In this document: positions 1 to 10,472 of the stretch, piece by piece
How the letters are laid out: each line of letters begins with the position of its first letter
How positions within the stretch are numbered: the stretch's first letter is position 1
From: Rhynchopus euleeides
Taxonomy: Eukaryota > Euglenozoa > Diplonemea > Diplonemida > Diplonemidae
Direction: 5' to 3'
Length of the DNA stretch: 64,000 nucleotides
Assembly: GCA_963210315.1 (NCBI GenBank)
Contig: OY723237.1
Coordinates: 3,658,001 to 3,722,000 of the forward strand
Made by a program: the position numbers and the translations under genes
Notes under the pieces: generated by a model
Databases searched by the model: none
Seen by the model: the letters and a program-made list of their open reading frames with translations, nothing else
Told to the model about the DNA's origin: nothing

Positions 1-104
1 TACCCAAAAAGTACCAGGGGTGTCGCTAATCCGGGCCGATTCGGGGAGGGCGGGGTCTAGGTTCTAATGCCGTTTTTCCTGCACTTTTACATGCACACGA
101 TTTT

Positions 105-230
105 TTGCGCGGAAAGTGTCATTCACTGAATGATTCAGCACTGCCAAACGTGCTCTACACACCACCCCTTTCATCAGGCAATCAAACGAATCAGCAAGCA
201 GTAGAGAAGGAGCGGCAGAGATTATTTTTT
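105..230. repeat. Dispersed repeat R4, copy 1
   Basis: This stretch is clearly similar to 17268-17402. Shared blocks include GCGGAAAGTGTCATTCA, the CAGCACTGCC(A/C)AACCTGCT-like core, CCTTTCATCAGGCAA and AAGCAGTAGAG..GCGGCAGAG. The second copy ends about 70 bp upstream of the aldo-keto reductase start, while this copy is 1.1 kb upstream of the membrane-protein gene. No terminal repeats or target duplication could be assigned, so the element class is unknown. Confidence 0.7.
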
Positions 231-236
231 TTGTCA

Positions 237-402
237 GTTCGGCGTAGCCAACTGGGGAACCTTTCTGTGCCTTTAGCTGGATCGTGCGTCCCCACTCACA
301 CCACTTCATCAGACTGGGGAGTGGTACACTCACAGCACTGCACAACGTTCGGCATCAATGAGTTTTTTGTCTCGTTTTGCTGTCACTTTACGATCCACCT
401 CA
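237..402. repeat. Dispersed repeat R3, copy 1
   Basis: The block GTTCGGCGTAGCCAACTGGG through the GGGGAGTGGT region, and then TTGTCTCGTTTTGCTGTCAC through GATCCA, recurs almost unchanged at 38196-38373. The order of the two blocks is the same and only the spacer between them differs. In the second copy the sequence runs on into CCAGCGGGGGCACAGATAGT, which also occurs in both copies of the 5.7-16 kb tandem duplication. The class is unknown. Confidence 0.75.
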
Positions 403-547
403 TACTGGGCTTTTTACGAGAACCGAATATTGCCCCATTCAGGCGTGACACGTGCTCGTTCGAAAAGTCGCGCTTCTGGGGCGATCACGTGGTGTTTCAA
501 AGCAAGACGAAACCGTACCATCACACAAGGGCACAAAAAATAGAACG

Positions 548-607
548 GATGTTCACTACTGTGGCCTCCGGCGGCTGGAGGGCTCCGCCCCTTAGACCCC
601 CCCGGAT
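548..607. repeat. Dispersed repeat R1 (GATGTTCACTAC family), copy 1
   Basis: The unit begins GATGTTCACTACYGTGGCC and runs through the hairpin-forming GGCTCCGCCCC block to AGACCCCCC. Further copies begin at 19865, 43016 and 43177, with degenerate ones at 46913 and 49224. This copy has mutated stem bases (CTGGAGGGCTCCGCCCCTTAG). Confidence 0.75.
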
Positions 608-1371
608 GCCAGGCGAGCTGTCTCCTGGATGAACATCCTGTGATACGATCGACATGGATGAGCCGGTCCTCATTGCGGTATCATTTGAACCTGCCGCATA
701 CTGTGCAAAGTGATTCCTGCCATTCCAGTCCGGGTTTTGCTTCAGGATTGTAGCCCGGCGACACGTTGTCACTCCTTACGAGTTTTTGATAGCGTATCAG
801 TTCTCGTGCGTCGTCTTTCGTAGATGTTCTGTACGATGCGGGTCCGCTAATCCAACACAGTTTTCGGTGAATGTTTGTGATGGTTCTGTTTGAAACACCG
901 TGTGATCGCTCCAGTCCCCCGTCCGGTACCCCTTGCATCCCCCCTGGGCACATCTCCCGTCTCTGAGACACATGCACAAAGTTCTTGGCCTTTGATACAG
1001 TACACGGAAGATCCAAGCAGTAGGACACGCAGGACGGCCCCACTCCCACAGTTCCCAAACCCACACACCCGGCACTCCCTACGGTGTGTCGTTAGTTTGC
1101 GACCCCTGACCCCAGCCCATCGAATGCAAGACCACCCCGTCACCCCACATCAGTGAAGTGAGGTGCTTATTTTACCTGCTCAAAGGTGCAGTCAAGTGAA
1201 GGGGAGGACAGCGCTGCGCCCATGTTGTGACCTTTCATCCACTTCACCTCACCACCGCACACGGCGTGCCGCACACCACGGTTGCATGCAGCCCACCCGC
1301 CCCACCCCACCAGAACCCAACACACGCACAGCCCTGAGGCCTGCTGCACTGCACTGCACCCCACCGTCCCA
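608..1371. other. Intergenic, no gene recognised
   Basis: I see no convincing coding region. An imperfect inverted repeat (476-497 with 889-908, GCGATCAC.TGGTGTTTC type) spans part of this stretch together with the repeats upstream, which hints at a decayed element. The segment near 825-860 resembles 19500-19535 (CGCTAATCCAACA-type block). 1240-1371 is C-rich and directly precedes the start codon of the next gene. Confidence 0.4.
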
Positions 1372-2352
1372 ATGGCACCCCCGATGCGCAGCGCAGCCGC
1401 CATGTGTGCGGTGATGTGTGCCCTGCTGCCCGCAGCCCTGTCGCACACTGTCGAGACGGAGTTCGTGACCATCCCGAAGGGTGGCTGGCACGTGTTCGAA
1501 GCCTCGACGGACCTGGATGACTCGGTGCTGCACGACATCAAGTTCACCAACAAGGCATCCACACAGGGATGCGAGCTGAAGCTCCTTTTCGTGCAGCTGG
1601 AGGTCGATGTGACGGGCACGACTGTGCCGCCGGACACCTCCGAGACCCTGATTGGAGGACTCTACTCAAGCTCGACCTACTTCGTCGGGCGCAACGCCCC
1701 TCCGGAAACCCTCATCTCGGCAAACGTGACCGCAGTCGACTGTGACGTCGACCTGCAGGCCGCGTTCAACTTCTACAAGCTGCACGCCACGACAACGCTG
1801 AAGAAGGGGCGCAAGTTCGAGCTCCTGGGCAACCTCACGATCCCCATGGCGCTGCCGCTGGACGCGGGTGCACTGTACGTCGAGCTCGCCACCCTCACGA
1901 TGGTGACGCCCTGTGACGAGGAGAGGGAGGACGACATCTCATACCAGCTCGCTGCTCCGCGAGGCGAGCCTGGCAACGCCGTGCTGACGCAGCGGGGCCA
2001 GACCATCATCACGCTGGTGCAGGGCATGCTGCGTGTCCTGGTGCCTGGGGTGCCCGTGGCAGTCGGGTGGGTCAACCGTGCCGGCACCAACCTGACCTGC
2101 TCGCCCGTCGTGGAGCTGTCCCTGCTGTGCCGTGACGTCGATGTGCCGGAAAGCCCTTCGCCGCCCACGCTCCCTCCTGCCACACCGGCACCGCCAACGG
2201 AGGCACCCCCGCCCGGGCACGACTCCGTGGGGCTGCCCATGATCATCCTGCCCTCCATTGCAGGCGCTGCGGTTATCGGTGGCATCGCATACGTCATCTA
2301 CCGTTACTACGTCGCACTGCGGCCTCGCGCAGACTTCCAAGAAATCCAGTGA
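1372..2352 (+). CDS. Secretory type I single-pass membrane protein, unknown family
   Basis: This is a 326-residue protein read from the ATG at 1372. I chose that start because it begins a clean signal peptide (basic Arg6, hydrophobic core about 7-21, small residues before SHT near 24). The in-frame ATG at 1282 would add a His/Pro-rich stretch unlike a signal. Residues about 25-250 form an ectodomain rich in beta-prone segments, with Asn-Val-Thr, Asn-Leu-Thr-Ile and Asn-Leu-Thr-Cys N-glycosylation sites and scattered cysteines. A Pro/Thr/Glu linker (about 255-280) leads to one transmembrane segment at about 288-312 and a short cytoplasmic tail ending in FQEIQ. I do not recognise the ectodomain family. 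Codons are strongly G/C-ending, as in the other host genes here. The likely role is at the cell surface or an endomembrane lumen, which is inferred only from topology. Confidence 0.8.
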   Translation: MAPPMRSAAAMCAVMCALLPAALSHTVETEFVTIPKGGWHVFEASTDLDDSVLHDIKFTNKASTQGCELKLLFVQLEVDVTGTTVPPDTSETLIGGLYSSSTYFVGRNAPPETLISANVTAVDCDVDLQAAFNFYKLHATTTLKKGRKFELLGNLTIPMALPLDAGALYVELATLTMVTPCDEEREDDISYQLAAPRGEPGNAVLTQRGQTIITLVQGMLRVLVPGVPVAVGWVNRAGTNLTCSPVVELSLLCRDVDVPESPSPPTLPPATPAPPTEAPPPGHDSVGLPMIILPSIAGAAVIGGIAYVIYRYYVALRPRADFQEIQ

Positions 2353-5300
2353 TGCGCTGGCAGAGAGGTGAGAAGTGCCGGTGTTCTTCTTGCAGGGGGG
2401 TTCGCACTTGGAGCATACGAAGGGGAGAGAGAGCGAGAGAGAGAGAGGGGGGTTACGGTCGTTTTCGTAGTGGGGGATGCCGCACTGCAGTTCTGCGAGT
2501 GGGCGAAGAAGGGGGTTGAGGCCTCCTGTGGTGTGCACATGGGGTGGTGGGTGGTGGGGTAGGGCGGGGAGGGGGGGAGGGGGGAGGCACCTTCGGATCC
2601 GGCGTTGCCCGGTCGTTTTACTGTTCGGAAATTTGCACGCTCGTGTGAGCAGAAGGTCACAGCATCACAGCCAGCCAGCCAAGCGTGCCCTCTTTTCACA
2701 AAAGGGGTCTGTGCGCAGAAGCGTGAACGCATGAGAAATCGCAGGCTAGATAGCGGATTGCGACGGGGCAGTGTTGCGGCTTTTCGGAATATCCAACAGT
2801 AAAAAAAACATGCTTGAAATTTCAGCGCAGCGAGACCGGGTGCGAGTGTGGGGGGGAGGGTGAGGGGTGGGGGGCGGGGGGAGGGGAGGTTCTGTTAGGG
2901 GCAGCGCTCGACCTGCGAGGCACATCACTGGTAAGTGGTGGCTGCCGCTCCTGGGCTGGGGCCTCACCGCGTCAGGCAAACAAAAGGAACCCACGAAGAG
3001 AATGTATCGGAATCAATTTGCCACCCCCCCCCCCCCCCCGCGGTGGTGTGTGTCTTTGTCTGCTGTGTGTCGCGGTGTGCCCCCTCCGGCACACTTAGAT
3101 CGCAATCAAAAGGGTGTGTGTGTGCTGGCGACCCACACTGGGTCAGGTGCCCCTCTGTATCTGTGCTGCATGTTCGCTAAGGTGATATTGGGCGGTGAGC
3201 CACAATTCTGCAATCATTGTCAAAAAAACACACGCGCACATGCCTGTGCTCCTGCATTTCAGGTGCGGTTGCCTGGCGCGTCTCAGTGGGTAGGGGTGTG
3301 AGGTTCTGCGGCGCCATTCCCTGTTGTCGATTTGCAGTACCATTGATCTCTCCCCCTCCGAGCCATCTTGATGCATGTCAATGTTGCCGGTGATTTTGAC
3401 CTTTTTTTTGTTTGTTTTTTTCAACGCACACCCGGGCTGCCGCGTTCTCAGTTTCATTCGTCTTCCTGACAACCCGTTCCCTGCATTACTTCAGTTGGCA
3501 GGTGGGTTTTACAGCGAGGTGCATGCGAGCATGTGGCAGCTGGAGGCTGCGTCCGAGCCGGGCTGACATCCAACCCTTGCCCCCCGGCGACCCTGATCGA
3601 GGCACAGCGCTCAAAACACAATCAGCAGAATACTGCGCATGTTTCGTTCAGGAGTTAGTTGTGTCTGGAGATTAGCCCGCCAAAAAAAGACAACTCGAAA
3701 AAATACCCCTCACCCCCCCCCCCCTACCCCCTCGTGCCAGCCTGAAGAACCTGAAACGTGGGGGTATACTGTCGCAAGCTTGCCCGCCATTCTATCACCA
3801 CGCTCCGGTGAGGCTCATATCAATTAAACAGAAGAGTGAGAGAGGGTGTGTGGATGTATGATCTGCTTTGATTCGCTCTTTCCCGTGCATTCCCACCACT
3901 CCCCCACCCCGCCCCTTATATGGTTCTGCTTTTAGCACCCCCTCCCCCTCCCCTTCCCGCCCTCCCGCCCACACCCGTTGGGGTTTCGACGCCCCACCTG
4001 GTGCGAAAGGCGGATCGCCAGGGCATCAATCGGTTGGCGTTTTTCTGAAATAGGCTCGCGTGTGTGGTGATGGCCTCTGGGCAATGGGTGCGGTTCTGCA
4101 GCAAGACGGAAGATGGAAGAATGGTTTCATTTCGCGCGTGCGTGGCAGTGTGTATCACATCAAGAGTAGATGTGATGCACACTGCTGCAAAAAAAAGGTT
4201 CATGTGTGGCGTGTGTCGGTGTACCTGAACTCTTTATATCAGGAGGGGCAATGCATCATTTCCTCTCGGTGCGATCTACACTGATTGCAGTGGCAACAAT
4301 ACAAAGCAACTGTGGGGCGCTTTCTGAGACAAGCGAATTTGCACCAAAGGAACTCCTCGGCGCCCCGCTGAGCTCACAGCGCATTGTCGCTCACAATAGC
4401 TTCCGTGGGTGCGTGGTGAGAGGAGAGGTTTTAAAGGCATCGTGACTCGTCAACCCCGTAGCAGGCAGAGCATCCCCTCCACCTGTGTGTGCGGGTGTTG
4501 CAGTTGTTGAACATCGTTCAAAATCGTTCAAAATATTCACGTATGTGTGCTCGGTTCGTGGGCCCGCGTGTTATCCCCGGGGGTCTGCCGGTTTGCGACA
4601 GGCATGTCCGCATTCTGCTAGGCTGAGCAGTTCAGGCTTCTGTCAAGACAAGACAAACTCGGCATTGCGCTGTGTTGTATGCCATGTCAGGGCACGCAAG
4701 GCCCATCGCCGCATGTCCACCCCTCCTACATCCTCCGGCAGGGCCTATTCCTTTTGTGAGAAAAACATATCCGTGACAGCAATCTTTTTAGCTCTCCGAC
4801 CCCACCCCACCCCCTTCCCAGGCATGGGCCCTGGATTTGTTTCGCCCCCTCATCTGTTTCGTCTCCGGTTGGATTCTTCGTTTTTGCCTTCTCTTTTTGT
4901 TGGGCTGATTATCTACGCCCATCCTTAGACTACTACCCCCACAGCGGCCTCCAAAGTCCTGGGTAAGACGTTAAACTGCCTGGGGGGGCCGTCCCCGGAC
5001 CATGACGGGTGCCTGCACCAGGAGTCTAGCACGGCCGTGGTCCGGAGCATGACCTAAAACGGCTTGGGTACCGAGGCTCCCCAGACCAGGAAGGGTGGAG
5101 ACACCTGGAGTCTAAATAGTCACACCACGTCAGGCCAGACCTTCGCATTGCACTCCGCGAAGACTGCCACACAGCCGCGGGGCAGGTGTGCAGCCTGTGG
5201 ATGACCTCGTACAGAGAAGACTGTAAGGGACGACAGCCCCGCCGAGGCGATACAGCGCCAGACGCGGCCCGAGTTTCTGGAGACCGACTGGGGAACTGGA

Positions 5301-5736
5301 ACGTCTTCAGGATAAGCGCCTCACAGAGGACTGATCCTCACCTGTGTGAACTGAGAACCCCCAGCCCCAAGATGCTGGTGTGGAGCGGGTGCCTCGACCT
5401 CTTTTCGGGTTCTTTATTTCTTTATTTCCTTTTGGATGCGTCCACCAAAGAAAACGTGGCCACCCACTCGCAGAGGCTCCCGAAAGCTCCAGCATCAGCT
5501 AGCGGTTCATAGTGTAGATCGGTGTCTCCAGAAGGGGATGTCCGGTCGCAGAAGAAAAACGACGAAGACAACCACACAGGCCGCAAAAAAAACCCCCCCA
5601 ACCTCGCAAAAGCTAAAGAGCTCCCCATCCCCTCACCCCCCTGAGGGCCCCTACCCTGCCCAACCCTCCCGACGAGGGATCTCGGGCACAGGGCACAGCC
5701 TGCATAAAGAGTAGCAGTCCTCTCACCGAGGTGTGG
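2353..5736. other. Long intergenic stretch, no gene
   Basis: There is no credible coding region. It holds a GA-rich microsatellite (about 2423-2450), G-rich blocks (2540-2590, 2850-2895), poly-C runs (3021-3037, 3711-3724) and pyrimidine-rich tracts. 4930-5420 differs in character: mixed composition, few homopolymers, an 8-bp stem (CCGGACCA about 4995 with TGGTCCGG about 5037) and two GGAGTCTA motifs. It could be a decayed retroelement end or a structured RNA, but I cannot assign it. Confidence 0.5.
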
Positions 5737-7564
5737 AAGTGATGGGGCCAAAAAAATCGTTGAAATCAGGGAAAGAAGGCCCCGTGGAAGGCGCTCTGAT
5801 CGCTCTCAACATCAACATCTCTCGTCGGTGGAGGCGTGTATAAGACACGGCCAGCGGGGGCACAGATAGTTTAATAGTTAGGAGCAACGAAGCGTCGCGA
5901 AGTCGTGTGGTAGCGAAAGAAATCGTACCACTGGAGCTTTAAGAAGAGGTATCACCTTCAGGCCAGTTAAACAGAGCCCTGAGAAAGCAAGGCTATGTGG
6001 GTTCAACAAAAAAGTAGTCCGGAACTGTTCTCTCACAGTTGCTGGGCAAGGTGTTTGCAATAAAGCGAAGGAGTGCGATTTTTTTTAAAAAAAATATACG
6101 GCTCGAGCCCCAAAACACACGTGGTGTTCGTGCTGGCCGTGCTGTGCTGACCCACACGTTGTCAATACGTGAACAAAATCAGCGAGAGACCCACATCCAC
6201 ACACCTCTCTCACTCACTCTCTCTCTCTCTTCACCCCAGCATCCCGCAGCCCCGCCCCCCACCCCCCTTATTGGTGACAATTGTCTGCAGACCTGCACGC
6301 AGAGCGTAGGTAGGTCTGGCTCTGTCCACCTCTGTCCACCCCCCCTTTCTCTGATATTGCCGCCCCCCATACCCCCACATGCCCCACCTCGCATCACCCC
6401 TCCTCCCCCCGCCCTCCCGCCCTCCTTCCGTTCCCCCCCTGCACACTGCGATGCGGGGCACAGGCCATTGCCGAATGGAGCCCACGCCCAACTGGAGGGG
6501 GGGAGGGGAGGGTGTATCTTCGATTGCCTTGGGGTGTTGTCCTCGCCGTCCTTCACCTGGGGGGAGGAGGAGGTCGTGTGTTTGACTCATCAATGTGCCG
6601 ACTGCCGCGCCGTGCGGGGGTTGGAAAAAGGGGGGTTGGGGTGGGGTGGGGGGGTGGGAGCCAGCCCCTCCCCTCCCCTCCCCCCCCTACAACCAACCTG
6701 CATACCGAGTGAAGGGTGATCATTCTTGCGTCCCCCTTCTATACTACGTACGGAGTATACTTCTATTTCACTACCCCCCCCTCCCCCTTGCCGCTTTGCG
6801 AATTTGCCAAATCCCAGGCGGGATAATGGGATGGGGGGTGGGGGGGGGGGTTCTGTCTCAGTCAGGGATCAATAGCCATGAAGAGCCATGGTTTCGCTCT
6901 CAAGAACGCAGAAGATTGGGTGGGTGGTGGTGTGGCGGTGTCAGCCAGGCTGCGCAAAAGTTGAGCTAGCCCTCCGCAAAGAAGCACCTGCAGCACGGGC
7001 GCAGCAGGGGCACGCGCAAAAAGCGAAAAAGTTCCGCTGTCAGTCCCGCTTTCACTTCGGTTGTTTTTGGTGTCATGTGTTGGCGGTGTCACACACACTC
7101 ACACACAGACACACACGCCCCTCGCAAGTGGCGATTTGCCACTCACAAATTAAATACCTTTTTAAATCCCGAGCGACAGAGCGTAGCGAAATGGGTGTGA
7201 GGGGAAGGGGGGGGAGGGGAGGAAGTAATCCTACGACTGAAGCTTTCGGATGTACCGCATTCACCCCCCCCCCCCCCCGCCCCCCCCCCCTTTTGTTTTG
7301 AACCCAAACCGCCACGTCTGTGGCTGGAAACGAAGAAGGGGGGGCTCACGCCAGTAGAGCCCCCCCCAATGCCACTTCACAGGGCCCCAATACAGCCTTG
7401 AGATACAAAGTGTGCGGCAACGAGGGTGAGTTTTTTCGGAAGGCTTCTGTTCTGTTGGTGTAGCAGTTTTCCGGTGGCAATAGCATCATGGCATTGTATT
7501 CCCACAGTGAGAGAGAGGGGGCTGGTTCTTGCAGTGCCACACTGACACTCCTGCCTCGCGAGAT

Positions 7565-7601
7565 GTTCATGCTGTGTCTTCCCTGAAAACACAGCATGAA
7601 C
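7565..7601. other. Perfect 13-bp stem hairpin, conserved in both duplication copies
   Basis: GTTCATGCTGTGT (7565-7577) pairs with ACACAGCATGAAC (7589-7601) across an 11-nt loop. The same hairpin with the same loop is at 12868-12904 in copy B. It lies about 1 kb upstream of each DUF4116 gene. It could be a regulatory or RNA structure, or an old element end. Confidence 0.6.
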
Positions 7602-8621
7602 CCCCTCTCACTGAGGGTAGCACGAGACTGGAGCACAGCAGGTTCGAAACGAGACAGCATTGAGAGCGTGGCCCACGTGGTGTGTTCGCACTGGCCATGC
7701 TGCAGCACGTTGTCAAGAAGTGAGACACGGCCAAAAGAAAATCGTTCAAATCGTTCAATATCATCGCGGGCCTTCAGCTCAGAGATGCATACCGTGTGCC
7801 AATAAAGGTGGGCTGTGTTGTGAGTGTGTGGTCAACATGCACAGCTGGAATGTCTCTTCACACACATCACCGGTGCAGGCGTGTCTGTGCCACGCACGCA
7901 CGGAGGGGATGTGGGAGAGGTGCATGGCTTCCGGGTGTGGTTCACAGCTCTCGCGCGGCAACGACGGACTCCCACACACACAGTAGCACAGATGGTGCCC
8001 CTTGTTCCCCCACCCCCACTTCACGCTCGTGCTCCCGAAGGGTCTGTTGGGAAGAGCGACGACAAGGACAGGGTTTGTGCTGCACACTGTTCGGAATACA
8101 TGTGCCCTCAATGGCCTATGGGGCAGACCAGCACAGTGGGGATGGTTGGGAGTGTGTGGGGGTCACCCCCTCGTACCTCGTACCTCTCCCCAGGTCCCCC
8201 CGGGGGGATTTTTTTTTCAAATTACAAAAAGCAAAAAGCAAAAGTTGTTTGGGCTGCGAAAAATGGAGGCAGGCAGTGCAGGCATCCCCCCCACTCCACT
8301 CCACCCCCACACTGCTCACACCGACACAAAGCGGTGTGGTGGATGGCTCTGTGAGTGCACTTGTTGACTTCATAGGAAGGTGGAGGTGACGGTGACCCAT
8401 GCGGCGAGCGGGCAGAGCTGCCGGGACACCGGCACTGTGCTGGGGGCTGAAGACACGCGCAGTGGGGGAGATCTTCCCAAGACGCAACACCGGCCCCGGC
8501 AGATCTGCCGGAGGCATGGCTGCACGCTTAGAGGTCTGGCTTGCACACTGCACTGCACTGCACCCACAACCACAGGTGTGAACACAACTGCCTTTGCACG
8601 CAGGCGTGAAGAGGAAGAGAC

Positions 8622-10472
8622 ATGTTGGTGTTCCTGGCGGACAGGAGGACAGGTGACCAGCATGCTGCCGACATCGGGCTCGACGACACGCTGGACAAGG
8701 TGAAGGCTGCACTGCAGGCGTTCCCCAACTTTGTTGGTGTGGAGGTGGCTGACCTGCAGCTGTCGGTGGGGGGCGAGGTCTTGTGTGACAACGAGCCTCT
8801 GAGCAGTGTTGCAGCTGTCGGAGACGGGTGCACAGTGGACGTTGACCTGCTGTGCCAGCACCACCTGGATGACCTGCACAGCGGTCGCAAGGAAGTGTGG
8901 GAGGTTCCGCTGTGGGTGTCGGACAAGGCGGACGTCATCAACGCTGTTGTGGATAACTTTGAACGGCTCCAATTCGCACACAGTACCGTGAAAGCCGACC
9001 GCGAAATCTGTCTCGCAGCGGTGCAAGAGTGCAGTGCTGCAGTGCAACACGTCGACTCCTCCTTGAAGGCCGATCGTGAAATCTGTCTCGCAGCGGTCCA
9101 AGAGTACGGTGATGCCTTGGAATACGTGCACTCCTCCCTGAAGGCCGACCGTGAAATCTGTCTCGCAGCGGTCCAAGAGGACGGTTGTGCCTTGCGTTCC
9201 GTCGACTCCTCCCTGAAGGACGATCGTGAACTGAATCTCGCAGCTGTGCAACAGGATGGTGGTGCCTTGCAATACGTGCACCCCTCCCTGAAGGCCGATC
9301 GTGAACTGAGTCTGGCCGCAGTGCAACAGCACGGGCGCGCCTTGCAACACGTCCACACCTCCCTGAAGGCCGACCGTGAAATCTGTGTCACGGCGGTGCA
9401 ACAAAACGGTTCTGCCTTGAAATACGTGCACTCCTCCCTGAAGGCCGACCGTGAACTGAGTCTGGTAGCGGTGCAAAAGAACGGCTGTGCCTTGATATAC
9501 GTGCACCCCTCCCTGAAGGCCCACCGTGAAATCTGTCTCGCTGCAGTGCAACAGTACGGCTGTGCCTTGTGTGACGTCGACTCCTCCCTGAAGGCCGATC
9601 GTGAACTGAATCTCGCAGCTGTGCAACAGGATGGTGGTGCCTTGAGCTACGTGCACCCCACCCTGAAGGCCGATCGTGAACTGAGTCTGGCCGCAGTGCA
9701 ACAGGACTGGCGCGCCTTTCAACACGTCCACACCTCCCTGAAGGCTGATCGTGAAATCTGTCTCGCAGCGGTGCAACAGAACGGTTCTGCCTTGAAATAC
9801 GTGCACACCTCCCTGAAGGCCGACCGTGAAATCTGTCTCGCAGCGGTGCAACAGTACGGTTCTGCCTTGTGTGACGTCGACTCCTCCCTGACGGACGACC
9901 GTGAAATCTGTCTCGCCGCGGTACAACAGGACGGTTGTGCCTTGCAATGCGTGCACCCCTGCTTGAAGGTCGACCGTGAACTGTGTCTCGCAGCTGTGCA
10001 ACAGCGCGGTTGTGCCTTGGATTACGTGCACCCCTCCCTGAAGGCCGATCGTGAATTCTGTCTCGCAGCAGTGCAACGGAACGGTCATGTCTTGCGTTAC
10101 GTCGACTCCTCCCTGAAGGCCGATCGTGAACTGAATCTCGCAGCTGTGCAACAGGATGGTGTTGCCTTGAGCTACGTGCACCCCTCCCTGAAGGACGATC
10201 GTGAACTCTGTCTCGCCGCGGTGCTACAGAAGGGTGATGCCTTGAGATACGTGCACTCCTCCCTGAAAGCCGACCGTGAACTGAACCTCATTGCGGTGCA
10301 ACAGGATACAGCTGCCTTGAAATACGTGCACCGCACCCTGAGGGCCGATTGTGAAGCACACCTCCTCGCGATGCGAGAGGACCCCACTCGTGGTGTGAAC
10401 AGGCAGGAGCTCGTGGAGGCCGTTGTGGAAGCAGCAGACACCCCACCTGCAAGCAAGCGGCAGAGAACATGA
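8622..10472 (+). CDS. Ubiquitin-like domain + 18 x 25-residue DUF4116-type repeat protein (intact copy A)
   Basis: This 616-residue protein starts at ATG 8622. Residues about 1-77 look like a ubiquitin-like beta-grasp domain (MLVFLADRR start, DDTLDKVKAALQ helix, LSVGGEVLCDNEPLSSV turn). A linker leads to exactly 18 uninterrupted 25-residue units (residues 126-575) of the form DREICLAAVQQDGCALQYV followed by HPSLKA. This matches the leucine/alanine-helical repeats annotated as DUF4116 in protists and some bacteria, whose function is not established. The C-terminus (576-616) ends PPASKRQRT, a possible nuclear signal. Units vary mainly at positions 4-5, 10-12, 14, 17-18 and 20-22. Units 4, 5, 6 and 8 resemble 9, 10, 11 and 12, which shows higher-order internal duplication. 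The 75-bp units keep the antisense strand open too, but that frame is a shadow. Confidence 0.88.
   Translation: MLVFLADRRTGDQHAADIGLDDTLDKVKAALQAFPNFVGVEVADLQLSVGGEVLCDNEPLSSVAAVGDGCTVDVDLLCQHHLDDLHSGRKEVWEVPLWVSDKADVINAVVDNFERLQFAHSTVKADREICLAAVQECSAAVQHVDSSLKADREICLAAVQEYGDALEYVHSSLKADREICLAAVQEDGCALRSVDSSLKDDRELNLAAVQQDGGALQYVHPSLKADRELSLAAVQQHGRALQHVHTSLKADREICVTAVQQNGSALKYVHSSLKADRELSLVAVQKNGCALIYVHPSLKAHREICLAAVQQYGCALCDVDSSLKADRELNLAAVQQDGGALSYVHPTLKADRELSLAAVQQDWRAFQHVHTSLKADREICLAAVQQNGSALKYVHTSLKADREICLAAVQQYGSALCDVDSSLTDDREICLAAVQQDGCALQCVHPCLKVDRELCLAAVQQRGCALDYVHPSLKADREFCLAAVQRNGHVLRYVDSSLKADRELNLAAVQQDGVALSYVHPSLKDDRELCLAAVLQKGDALRYVHSSLKADRELNLIAVQQDTAALKYVHRTLRADCEAHLLAMREDPTRGVNRQELVEAVVEAADTPPASKRQRT

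Noticed and set aside
7630..7660. tRNA-like B box (AGGTTCGAAAC)
   Set aside because: No A box, acceptor stem or cloverleaf can be drawn around it.
8370..10181. 603-codon antisense frame over the DUF4116 gene (and 13702-15345 over copy B)
   Set aside because: It is open only because the 75-bp units keep phase. The sense frame has a proper start, a recognisable domain and host-like codons.
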